A stretch of 64,000 nucleotides of DNA, taken from Crateriforma conspicua (lineage in GTDB: Bacteria > Planctomycetota > Planctomycetia > Pirellulales > Pirellulaceae). The notes beneath the pieces were generated by a model, which saw only the letters and a list, made by a program, of their open reading frames with translations, made no database searches and had not been told where the DNA came from. Position numbers and translations under genes: made by a program. This document shows, in pieces, positions 1 to 7,752 of the stretch (the first letter of the stretch is position 1; each line of letters opens with the position of its first letter). The stretch lies in the NCBI RefSeq assembly GCF_007752935.1, contig NZ_CP036319.1, positions 496,001 to 560,000 on the forward strand. Direction: 5' to 3'.

Positions 1-300
1 GACGTCGTCGCGCGACAAATCTTGGGCTTCTTGAACGAAGGTGCCATCATCAGCCAGCGAAAGTTGCCCAACGGTGCGATCGCGGTCTGCGAACTGGAAG
101 TGATGGAAGGCAGTCGTGTGACCCAAGCCCCGCTGGCCGATCTGCCATTGGCGGGACGTTGCTTGATCGCAGGATTCCAGCGGGACGGTTTCGTCCGCGT
201 GCCTCGTGCCGATGACACATTGCAGGCCGACGACATCGTCGTGGCCTTGGTCGATCAGGACGCCGCCGGCGAGTGCTTGCCGCTGTTCGACCGTGGCTAA
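1..300 (+). CDS. TrkA C-terminal (RCK_C) domain protein, 3' end only
   Basis: The reading frame is open from the first base of the window and ends with TAA at 298-300, so only the last 99 residues are present and the start lies outside. The visible part resembles an RCK_C/TrkA-C ligand-binding domain: a segment near QRKLPNGAIAVCELEV, then a LADLPLAGRCLIAGFQRDG region, then the DTLQADDIVVALV segment typical of these domains. RCK_C domains sit on the cytoplasmic side of potassium transport or ion antiport proteins and bind nucleotides. It could be TrkA itself or the tail of an antiporter; the missing N-terminus decides this. A GC-rich hairpin follows the stop. Confidence 0.6.
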   Translation, partial: DVVARQILGFLNEGAIISQRKLPNGAIAVCELEVMEGSRVTQAPLADLPLAGRCLIAGFQRDGFVRVPRADDTLQADDIVVALVDQDAAGECLPLFDRG

Positions 301-302
301 TG

Positions 303-327
303 CCGGCCCGGTTTTGAAACGGGCCGG
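303..327. terminator. GC-rich hairpin between two convergent genes
   Basis: The arms CCGGCCCG (303-310) and CGGGCCGG (320-327) pair perfectly around a 9-nt loop. It lies between the end of the TrkA-C gene (300) and the end of the convergent esterase gene (342), where a bidirectional terminator would be expected. There is no clear T-tract on either side, so termination is inferred from position and stem strength. Confidence 0.45.
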
Positions 328-341
328 ATCATCAAGACGGC

Positions 342-1193
342 TCAGTTGTCAAACCAACCCAGCGACTGCAGAAAGCTCATCGCGCGATCGGTCGTCGAAC
401 GGTACGCCGAATTGTCGCCTTTGCCGGCATTGAAGAATCCGTGGCCTTCGCCTTCGTACAAGTACAGTTCCGAGCGCAGACCCGCTTCGGTCATCTTGTC
501 GCGAAAGCGTTTCGCGGTGGCAACGGGGATCAGTTTGTCCTCGGTGCCCAAGAACACGATTGCTGGCGGGTCGTCCTTGGTGATGTTTTCCGACGGCGAG
601 AATTCCTTCACTCGATCGCCGACACGGGCGTCGCCCCACTGACCCGGACGGTTGTCGTAAACCGGATTGAACAACAGCAATGCGTTGGGCTTACGTGACA
701 CGCCGTCAACGGCGACGTCATCCATCATGCCCAGGAAAGACGCCAAGTGGCCACCGGCACTGCCACCGCCGGCCGCGATACGATTCGGATCGATGCCCAA
801 TTCCGACGCATGACTGCGGATGTATCGAAAGGCATCGGAGACGTCTTCGGTGCACGTGATCGGTGGCAGCTTCGACTTTTTATCCAACAGCCGATATTCC
901 ACGCGAAAGCACACCACGCCTCGATCGGCCAGTTCCAAGCTGTGTTGGCTGAACTGACCCGGTTTGCCACCGGTCCAACCGCCGCCGTGAATGAAGACGA
1001 CCGCCGAACGCTGGTCTTCGGCGGTCCAATCGGTCGGTCGGGTAAAGTCGATCCGCAAATCGCGTCCATCGACCGTCTTGTAAATCAACGATCCTTCGGT
1101 CACCGACGACCCGTCGCCGCCCGGTGCCTGGTCGGCCACCAGTGTGGAAGCGAAACCGAACAGGCAAACAACGACGGCGATGGTGCGGATCAT
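342..1193 (-). CDS. Secreted alpha/beta hydrolase (BD-FAE / carboxylesterase-like)
   Basis: This 283-residue protein begins with a signal peptide (hydrophobic residues 4-20, cleavage near LVA-DQA). The alpha/beta-hydrolase features are in order: oxyanion motif HGGGW at 69-73, nucleophile elbow GGSAG with Ser145, acid Asp219 in GTEDK, and His251 in GEGHG. This is the layout of esterases and lipases of the hormone-sensitive-lipase / BD-FAE group, which in planctomycetes are often exported and act on acylated carbohydrates. The substrate cannot be read from the sequence. The ATG at 1193 is only 6 bp from the stop of the next gene on the same strand (1200), so the two are probably co-transcribed. 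Confidence 0.8.
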   Translation of the reverse strand: MIRTIAVVVCLFGFASTLVADQAPGGDGSSVTEGSLIYKTVDGRDLRIDFTRPTDWTAEDQRSAVVFIHGGGWTGGKPGQFSQHSLELADRGVVCFRVEYRLLDKKSKLPPITCTEDVSDAFRYIRSHASELGIDPNRIAAGGGSAGGHLASFLGMMDDVAVDGVSRKPNALLLFNPVYDNRPGQWGDARVGDRVKEFSPSENITKDDPPAIVFLGTEDKLIPVATAKRFRDKMTEAGLRSELYLYEGEGHGFFNAGKGDNSAYRSTTDRAMSFLQSLGWFDN

Positions 1194-1199
1194 GGCGAT

Positions 1200-1973
1200 T
1201 TAAACCCTTGCTTTGGTGCGTGCTTCACGAAGACCACGGCTAAGGATATCACGCAGCATCGGTGAATAGTCCTCGTACTTCGACTGATCCGGTGCACCGC
1301 TGCTGAATTGATAGATCGCATCGCGAGGCTTGACGCCCAAAGCGATCAGCGAACTGCTGACCGTTTGGTAATCGCCGTTGCGGACGACCATGCTGGGGCG
1401 ACCCGGGCCGACCGGGGCACGAGCGAACACGCGGCTGGCAACGGCCAGGAACTTCACCGGCGAATCCAGCGTCTGAAGCGTCAACAGTCGACGTGCCATT
1501 TGCACCCGTTGGTCTTCCGGGTCGTTCAAGTCGCGGGCGCCGATGATGTTCAGGCCTTCCTGCAAGGGAGCGACCGAAACTTGTTCTTCGGCATAGATCG
1601 CGTAGCCCGCTTGGGCGTCGGCCACAATGATGTTGCAGCCTTCGTACCGCGTCTTGTCCAGTTCCATTTCCGCTTTGGCCAAGGCCTTGCTAGCCGAAGT
1701 GCATCGCAGCAAATCCAATGCAAGCAAACCGCGGGATCGTTGACCGAACAACGGCGATGCGGTCGCGCGATTGGTCAGTCCGACGAACAAGCCATTCTGG
1801 TTAACGCCCAACCACGTGCCGCCGGCTTTTTGGTCGATGCCGCATAAGACACGAGGTTTCCCAGATTGAATGGAAGGTAATTGGCTGGGGCGATCGATGT
1901 ATTCCTCGCGGTTAGCGGCAACCAAAATGGGGCTTTCGGGGACCAGACGGTACTGAACGGCCAGTAAGCACAT
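1200..1973 (-). CDS. NRDE/TANGO2 family protein
   Basis: The frame is open from 2024, but the ATG at 1973 is preferred because it gives the N-terminus MCLLAVQYR, which places the Cys directly after Met as in NRDE/TANGO2 proteins (257 residues). The family motif appears as AANREEYIDRPS, with NREE in place of the usual NRDE. Other family features are GGTWLGVN and GLFVGLTNR. TANGO2 homologues are linked to heme or lipid homeostasis, while the N-terminal Cys arrangement recalls Ntn hydrolases. The biochemical role in bacteria is unsettled. It probably forms a two-gene unit with the downstream esterase. Confidence 0.75.
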   Translation of the reverse strand: MCLLAVQYRLVPESPILVAANREEYIDRPSQLPSIQSGKPRVLCGIDQKAGGTWLGVNQNGLFVGLTNRATASPLFGQRSRGLLALDLLRCTSASKALAKAEMELDKTRYEGCNIIVADAQAGYAIYAEEQVSVAPLQEGLNIIGARDLNDPEDQRVQMARRLLTLQTLDSPVKFLAVASRVFARAPVGPGRPSMVVRNGDYQTVSSSLIALGVKPRDAIYQFSSGAPDQSKYEDYSPMLRDILSRGLREARTKARV

Positions 1974-2239
1974 CTCGCAGCTTTCAATTTCAAAGATCGG
2001 TGAAGTTATCTTCGCGGCCGGCACGGTCCGGGTTGCCCCGGAGCTCGATTCGACGGGTCCAATGTTATCTCCGCGAAGAGGCGTACCCCACCCTCTGTTA
2101 GGGGGTTTTGTTGGGAAATGGACGTGTTTTTAGGGGCGAATGAGGCCGTTTTCTGCATTCTGGGCAAGATACACCGCATTTTTGGCCGATACACCATTGA
2201 CGCTGACTGTCGTCGACGCCCGTTTGGCAAGACCCCACG

Positions 2240-2575
2240 ATGTCCGAAACGTCTGATTCCATCGACTCCGACACAATCGACGCCGCTGTGCAGCCTGACG
2301 CGGCGCCCAGCGGTGATTCGCAGGTGTCGCGATACAAGGATCGCGTGCTGCGGATTCAGACGCCTCTGACCGTGACACTGGCTCGGTCACGTGTGCCGCT
2401 CAGCCGGGTGATCTCTCTGGTACCCGGTTCGATGCTGACGTTCGACGCCCACTGTGACGAACCGCTGACCTTGGAAGCCGGTGACCATCCGATCGCACGC
2501 GGTGAAACCGTCAAGATCGGTGACAAGTTTGGGATGCGGATTCGCGAAATCATTCGCCCCGTCGTCGAAGACTGA
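2240..2575 (+). CDS. FliN/SpoA (surface presentation of antigens) domain protein
   Basis: This is a 111-residue protein starting at ATG 2240. Residues 1-40 are acidic and Ser/Asp-rich and probably disordered. Residues about 42-108 form a SpoA/FliN C-terminal domain: RVLRIQTPLTVTLARSRVPL, then LVPGSMLTFD, then ARGETVKIGDKFGMRIREI. In FliN and FliM this domain builds the rotor C-ring that CheY-P acts on; in type III secretion it forms the sorting platform. It stands alone here, without other flagellar or secretion genes, and is shorter than usual at the N-terminus. It could be flagellar FliN or a paralogue. A full chemosensory cluster lies about 40 kb downstream. Confidence 0.7.
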   Translation: MSETSDSIDSDTIDAAVQPDAAPSGDSQVSRYKDRVLRIQTPLTVTLARSRVPLSRVISLVPGSMLTFDAHCDEPLTLEAGDHPIARGETVKIGDKFGMRIREIIRPVVED

Positions 2576-2638
2576 TCAACGCCGTCAAAAACGAATGGAT
2601 CGTCATCGCGCGGTCGGTTGCCGCCCCATGACATGGAT

Positions 2639-3493
2639 TCAGCGATCGGAATCTTCCGCCTGGTCGGACTGCTGGCGGTACTTGGCAGGTGACATTCCGG
2701 CGTGCTTTTTGAATTGGCGATAGAACGTCGTCAGATCATTGAAGCCGCATTCGAAGGCGACTGAGGCGATCGGGATCGATGTGTCTTGCAACCGTTTCTT
2801 GGCATGGTCAACGGCCTTGCCCCGCACGAAGTTCAACCAAGTCGTCCCGGTTCGCTGGCTGAACAATTTCGTGAAGTGCCGCCGTGACATCCCCAAACTG
2901 GCCGCGGCCTCATCGATCGTGGTGGCTTCAAAGAAATAGTCTTCCAAATAGCTGACATAGCGGCGCATTGATTCTTGGTCCCGCGTCATGCCCCGCGCGA
3001 CGCGTTTGCGAACATGAGTCCGCGGATCCAAAACCGATTCCAGCAACCGCAGGGCGTCGGCGACCATCGACAGGCTGATCGAATCGTCCAAGGTCTGCTG
3101 GCGGTAAACCATCCGCCGCATGGTGACCGCGACGCGGGTGGTCAGGTGGGGATCGCCCAACACGAAGAACGCGAACCGTTTGGCGATCGCCGAATCGAAT
3201 CGCAACAAATTCAAGCTGATGCAAGCCACGTACAGACGACTGGGCTGTTCCGGTGCATCGACGACACGGTGACGCAGTTCCGGCGGCACCACGATCACAT
3301 CACCACTTTGAAAGGGCTTGGTGATGGATTGGGTTTCCAATTTGCCGGCGCCTTCGAGCACGTAAATCAGCTTAACGAAACGATGCGACCGAAAGTCCAT
3401 CGAAAAGTCACCGGTGTGGTGGCTTTCGAAAACGAAGACGCCGAAGTCCGGCAACACTTCATCGACTGGACGGCTGGTGCGTCGATCCGACAA
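2639..3493 (-). CDS. AraC-family transcriptional regulator
   Basis: This 284-residue protein has an N-terminal cupin-like sensing domain ([10 protein letters not shown], then the [13 protein letters not shown] segment). The last ~95 residues hold the two AraC helix-turn-helix units: [20 protein letters not shown], and the second ending in the family signature [18 protein letters not shown] followed by MSPAKYR. The start is the TTG at 3493; no ATG precedes the cupin domain in frame. Divergent transcription from the OYE-type reductase at 3743 suggests it controls that gene or itself. The inducer is unknown. Confidence 0.88.
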   Translation of the reverse strand: MSDRRTSRPVDEVLPDFGVFVFESHHTGDFSMDFRSHRFVKLIYVLEGAGKLETQSITKPFQSGDVIVVPPELRHRVVDAPEQPSRLYVACISLNLLRFDSAIAKRFAFFVLGDPHLTTRVAVTMRRMVYRQQTLDDSISLSMVADALRLLESVLDPRTHVRKRVARGMTRDQESMRRYVSYLEDYFFEATTIDEAAASLGMSRRHFTKLFSQRTGTTWLNFVRGKAVDHAKKRLQDTSIPIASVAFECGFNDLTTFYRQFKKHAGMSPAKYRQQSDQAEDSDR

Positions 3494-3742
3494 CGAGGCT
3501 TCCTATCGGGATTCAAGAATCGGCAGGTTGGAAGGCGGGTGTCAGCGGTTGCCGACGGCGGGCCAACGAGCGACCGATCGAATGACCGAAACGGTCAGGC
3601 CGCGTCGCATCGCCCGGTTGCCCGAATTGCCAATTTCGGGTCTCACCTGATCATCCAAGACCTGCCCGGCCGGGGCAAGTACGATCATGCCGCTGCCTCT
3701 GTCCGCCCCGCCGGTTCACGATCCGGCTTGCCGCTTGTCCCA
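3494..3742. promoter_or_regulatory. Divergent intergenic region between the AraC regulator and OYE reductase
   Basis: These 249 bp separate two divergently transcribed genes and must carry both promoters and probably the AraC operator. Several short GC-rich inverted segments are visible (for example the GGCCGGGGCAAG neighbourhood near 3668), but I could not fix a convincing -35/-10 pair or a direct repeat. Confidence 0.35.
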
Positions 3743-5191
3743 ATGCCCACGCCGATGTCGACTTATCCAAGAATCGCCGCCCTGAAGACCCACGACGCTT
3801 TCACCGCCCGATTGTTCCAATTGGGCCTGGATTTGCCCTGTGACGCCGACGTCGCCTCGGGACCGGACAGCCCACTTGCGGACGGGATTGAGGTCGATGG
3901 GCTGACGGTGGGCAACCGGTTTTGCATTTTGCCGATGGAAGGCTGGGACGGGACGACCGACGGCAAGCCCACCGATTTGACGCATCGCCGCTGGAAGAAT
4001 TTCGGGATCAGTGGTGCCAAGTGGATGTGGGGCGGTGAAGCGGTGGCGGTCCGCCACGACGGTCGAGCCAACCCGAATCAACTGTTGATCAACGAAGACA
4101 ATCTGTCGTCGATCGCCGACCTGCGACAAACGCTGTTGGACGCCCACGCCGAACGTTTTGACACCACCGATGACCTGTTGGTCGGTTTGCAGTTAACTCA
4201 TTCGGGACGATTCGCGCGGCCCAATCGCAAGGATCAACCCGAACCACGGGCGGCACAGCGAAACCCGGCGCTGGACCGGCGTCTGGGGATCAAGGACGAT
4301 TCCGGCCTGATCACCGATGATGAGCTAGCGACCTTGGTCGACGACTTCATCCGAGCCAGCGTGATGGCCGAAAAGATCGGATTTCAATTCGTCGACGTCA
4401 AACATTGTCACGGATATTTGGGGCATGAATTGCTGTCCGGCGTCGACCGATCCGGCAAGTACGGCGGCAGCTTCGAAAATCGAACGCGGTTCTTGCGAGA
4501 CATTGTCCAGGGCGTTCGATCGGCGACGCGGAACATGAAGATCGGTGTCCGCGTCAGCGTGTTTGATTTTCTGCCCTATGTGCCCGGTGACGACCGCATC
4601 GGCGTTCCCGATGCCGACGGGGATCCACGCTTGGCTTTTGGCGGCGACGAAAATGGCTTGGGAATCGATCTGTCGCAGCCAGGCCAGTTCATGGAACTGT
4701 TGCAATCACTGGGCATTGAAATGGTTTGTACGACGTGCGGCAGCCCTTACTACAACCCGCATATCCAGCGTCCAGCCTATTTTCCGCCCAGCGACGGTTA
4801 CCAACCGCCCGAGGACCCGCTGGTCGGCGTGACGCGTCAGATCCAAGCCACCGCGGCGCTCAAGCGGATGCACCCGAGCATGACATTGGTCGGATCGGGC
4901 TATACGTATCTTCAAGACTGGTTACCCGGGGTTGCCCAGGCGGTCGTTCGGCAGGGAATGGTCGACAGTGTCGGTCTGGGACGAATGGTCCTGTCGTATC
5001 CCGAACTTCCCGACGACGTGCTGACCGGTCAAGCATGGCAGCGTAAGAAGGTTTGTCGGACGTTCAGCGACTGTACCACCGCACCACGCAACGGGATGGT
5101 CAGCGGGTGTTATCCACTGGACCGCTTTTACAAAGACCGCCCCGAGCGGGATCAGTTGAAACAGATCAAACAGGCGTCCGCGGAATCCTGA
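3743..5191 (+). CDS. NADH:flavin oxidoreductase (Old Yellow Enzyme family)
   Basis: This 482-residue TIM-barrel flavoenzyme starts at ATG 3743 (an in-frame ATG at 3755 is the alternative); the much longer open frame upstream is antisense to the AraC gene. OYE features are [13 protein letters not shown] near the N-terminus, [13 protein letters not shown], the catalytic-type [13 protein letters not shown], and the family signature [15 protein letters not shown]. The segment [13 protein letters not shown] with VDSVGLGRM fits the C-terminal FMN phosphate-binding part. The pair CTTCGSP and the late Cys residues recall the 2,4-dienoyl-CoA reductase branch, but no complete [4Fe-4S] motif or second NAD domain follows. 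It probably reduces an activated alkene with FMN and NAD(P)H. Regulation by the divergent AraC protein is inferred from position. Confidence 0.82.
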   Translation: MPTPMSTYPRIAALKTHDAFTARLFQLGLDLPCDADVASGPDSPLADGIEVDGLTVGNRFCILPMEGWDGTTDGKPTDLTHRRWKNFGISGAKWMWGGEAVAVRHDGRANPNQLLINEDNLSSIADLRQTLLDAHAERFDTTDDLLVGLQLTHSGRFARPNRKDQPEPRAAQRNPALDRRLGIKDDSGLITDDELATLVDDFIRASVMAEKIGFQFVDVKHCHGYLGHELLSGVDRSGKYGGSFENRTRFLRDIVQGVRSATRNMKIGVRVSVFDFLPYVPGDDRIGVPDADGDPRLAFGGDENGLGIDLSQPGQFMELLQSLGIEMVCTTCGSPYYNPHIQRPAYFPPSDGYQPPEDPLVGVTRQIQATAALKRMHPSMTLVGSGYTYLQDWLPGVAQAVVRQGMVDSVGLGRMVLSYPELPDDVLTGQAWQRKKVCRTFSDCTTAPRNGMVSGCYPLDRFYKDRPERDQLKQIKQASAES

Positions 5192-5316
5192 CAATCGTTA
5201 TCAGCGGTCGATGATGCTCACATCCACTGGCTTCGTGGATTCCCCCCCGACGTGACGCGGATTGCAACCTAGGTTTCGAAAGAGGTTCTGTTTCATCCGC
5301 TAGTTTGTCGACGGTC

Positions 5317-6780
5317 ATGTCAGCTGCACCGATTCCTTGGAAGCACATCCGCAACGTCTTGGTCCTGTTTTCGCCTTTGTGGGGCGGGGCCGCGGTGTTG
5401 TTCGGACTGTTCGGGCTCAGTTATTCCCTGTTCAGCAACGACGTTTGGTCGGCCAAACAGCCCTTGGTGATCCGCGACGAGGCGACCGGTTCGGTCGACC
5501 GACTGGGGCGATTTGCCAGCCAGAATGAATTGAAAGCCGCCCAAGAAACCATCTTGGAAATGGCCAAGAATCCCGAAGTGGTTGCGGCGGCATTGCGCCA
5601 GATCGGTCCCGACAAACGATCCCACGCCGACGATTGGCCCAGCGTCAAGACGATCGAAACGGTGGCCGACCAATGCGTGAATCTCGTCGCACCCCAGGGC
5701 AGCGAATTCGGCAGCAGCGAAGTGATCTATCTGTCGGTCAAAGCCAAGAAGCCTGACCGCGCGGTCGCGTTCTGTGGCGCCCTGTTCGACAACTTGACCG
5801 AACAACTACGAAAGGTGCGTCGTGTCCGTGCCGACAGCATCATTGTCGAACTGACCCACGCGCGTGATCTGGCGCGACAGAACCTGGACGAAGCATTGAC
5901 GATGATCCAAGAGATCGAAGTCAAATCCGGGATCGACTTGGGAGAACTGCGAAACCTGAACGACACCATCAGCGGCGATGGAACCAGCCGACGAACGTTG
6001 GAAACGACGACCAGCGATCGGCAAGCGGCCGAGTTGGCGCTGTCCAAGCTGGAAGCTTTTCATCAGCTGTTGGTCGACGGGGCATCGGATCCGCAAAAGC
6101 TGTTGATCAGTGGTGACGAATTGATGTCCAGCCAACCTTCGCTGCAGCGATTGAAGGAAGGCTTGATCGATGCCCAGTTGGAAACCAGCAAGCTGGCCGG
6201 AAACCACACCGTGCTGAACCCCAAACGACGTGTCGCCATGGCCGTCGAAGAAGAGATCAAACGTCGTCTGCAGCAGGAGGCGGCCGCGGTGGTTCGCGGG
6301 ATGCAACCGGAACTGAAATTGGCACGCGACCGCGTCAATCGTTTGCGTCAGCAAGAAGCCGATTTGACCAAGAAGCTGGCTCACCTGGCTGAAATCCGGG
6401 CGACCTATGCAAAGCTGGACGCACAACTGAAAAACCGCACCGAGCAATTTGCCGCGGCCGAAGCCGCCCTGGCCGAAGCACGTGCCAGTCGATCGGCTGC
6501 GCTGTCGACGAACTTGATCGCCGAACTGGGGCCACCCCAAGTGGGCGATTCACCCATCAGTATGTCGGGAACCATGCTGACCGCCGGCTCGACGACTGCG
6601 GGGCTGATGTTCGGTCTTGGCATCGTTTTCTTGATCGCACCGGGGCCATCGGGTAAGACCTACGGTCGTCGCTGGAGCGATTACCTGGGCGGTCGCCGTG
6701 CGTCGGATCATTCGTCCGGCAGTGAAGCCGGCGGCGGTCAAAGTTTTCCCAATGATCGACGCGCCAAGCCGCGGACCTGA
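5317..6780 (+). CDS. Wzz/GumC-like chain-length determinant protein without kinase domain
   Basis: This 487-residue protein starts at ATG 5317; the TTG at 5305 is less likely. A TM segment lies near residues 15-38 (VLVLFSPLWGGAAVLFGLFG). A long extracytoplasmic, mostly helical region follows, with coiled coils (residues ~165-400, for example RDRVNRLRQQEADLTKKLAH). A second hydrophobic segment (AGLMFGLGIVFLIAP) lies near the C-terminus, then a short basic tail. This two-TM layout matches polysaccharide co-polymerases of the Wzz/GumC/Wzc type. The BY-kinase domain of Wzc is absent and no glycosyltransferases are adjacent. The stop overlaps the next start as ATGA, so the two products are probably made together. 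Confidence 0.65.
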   Translation: MSAAPIPWKHIRNVLVLFSPLWGGAAVLFGLFGLSYSLFSNDVWSAKQPLVIRDEATGSVDRLGRFASQNELKAAQETILEMAKNPEVVAAALRQIGPDKRSHADDWPSVKTIETVADQCVNLVAPQGSEFGSSEVIYLSVKAKKPDRAVAFCGALFDNLTEQLRKVRRVRADSIIVELTHARDLARQNLDEALTMIQEIEVKSGIDLGELRNLNDTISGDGTSRRTLETTTSDRQAAELALSKLEAFHQLLVDGASDPQKLLISGDELMSSQPSLQRLKEGLIDAQLETSKLAGNHTVLNPKRRVAMAVEEEIKRRLQQEAAAVVRGMQPELKLARDRVNRLRQQEADLTKKLAHLAEIRATYAKLDAQLKNRTEQFAAAEAALAEARASRSAALSTNLIAELGPPQVGDSPISMSGTMLTAGSTTAGLMFGLGIVFLIAPGPSGKTYGRRWSDYLGGRRASDHSSGSEAGGGQSFPNDRRAKPRT

Positions 6781-7625
6781 TGAACGATTCTGACGCCAGC
6801 GAAGATGTGACGACTGTTGGACAACCGCAGTCACCGCCGCCCGCACCGGCGAAGAATCGCGATTCTTTGCAACGCAATTATCGAATTCTGCGCGACGATC
6901 GCATCGTTGATACCGTTGCCAAACTGGAAAAGCGGATCCAGGATCGCTTTCCAGATTCCGGTTTGGCCAATTTGTGTGGCGAACTGCTGCAAGTGGCCCA
7001 GTCCGCGTCGCAAACGTCGGACTTTATCGGCCGGCCGATCCCGTCGATCCGCTGGTCTGGATACTTGTTGGCCTTTGTCTTATTCACGCTGATCATCGGC
7101 ACGGTGGTCGAAAGTATCGTGCTGTTCGGGGTCGATACGGATGAACTGCGGTTGACCGACATCATCCAAACCTTTGATGCCGGTATCAGTGCGATGATCT
7201 TCATCACGGCCGCCATCTATTTTCTGATCAGCCTGGAAGCTCGCATCAAACGTCAGCGCGCTCTGACGGCGATTCATGAACTGCGATCTTTGGCGCACGT
7301 CGTGGACATGCACCAATTGACCAAGGATCCCGAACGGGCCATGCCCAATTGGTTGGCCACGGATCATTCGCCACGGACGACGATGACCCCGCTGCAGTTG
7401 AAACGCTACCTGGATTACTGCACCGAAATGCTGTCGTTGGTCGGGAAGATCGCGGCGCTGTACATCACGCGATTCGACGACCCCGTTGCGGTGGCCGCTG
7501 CCAGCGAGGTCGAACAGTTGACCACGGGGCTGTCACGCAAGATCTGGCAAAAGATCATCACGACCAACTTGGCCGGTCGTATGCAAGGATCGCTGAATCT
7601 TCCCGACCCGCCACTTTCCACCTGA
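6780..7625 (+). CDS. Hypothetical membrane protein coupled to the Wzz-like gene
   Basis: I do not recognise this 281-residue protein. Residues 1-30 are Pro/Asp-rich, residues 35-80 are probably helical, two TM helices lie at about 93-116 and 134-152, and a soluble helical domain fills 155-281. The ends carry no export signal, so both termini are probably cytoplasmic. The ATG at 6780 shares its A with the TGA of the Wzz-like gene, which points to translational coupling and a joint role at the envelope. No catalytic motif is visible. Confidence 0.7.
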   Translation: MNDSDASEDVTTVGQPQSPPPAPAKNRDSLQRNYRILRDDRIVDTVAKLEKRIQDRFPDSGLANLCGELLQVAQSASQTSDFIGRPIPSIRWSGYLLAFVLFTLIIGTVVESIVLFGVDTDELRLTDIIQTFDAGISAMIFITAAIYFLISLEARIKRQRALTAIHELRSLAHVVDMHQLTKDPERAMPNWLATDHSPRTTMTPLQLKRYLDYCTEMLSLVGKIAALYITRFDDPVAVAAASEVEQLTTGLSRKIWQKIITTNLAGRMQGSLNLPDPPLST

Positions 7626-7752
7626 GCCGCGGCCCGGGCGCAATCAGATGCAGTGCGGTGGCATCCGATAAAATCGTCGGCACTCCGGGCGACCACACGT
7701 GTCGCTGAGTATCGGAGATTTGTTGCGAGCGGGATTTGTGGGTGCGGGTGTG

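Noticed and set aside
2975-3742. Upstream extension of the OYE frame (738 codons in total)
   Set aside because: It runs antisense through the AraC gene, has no OYE-like residues before 3743 and no ribosome site; it is a GC-rich shadow.
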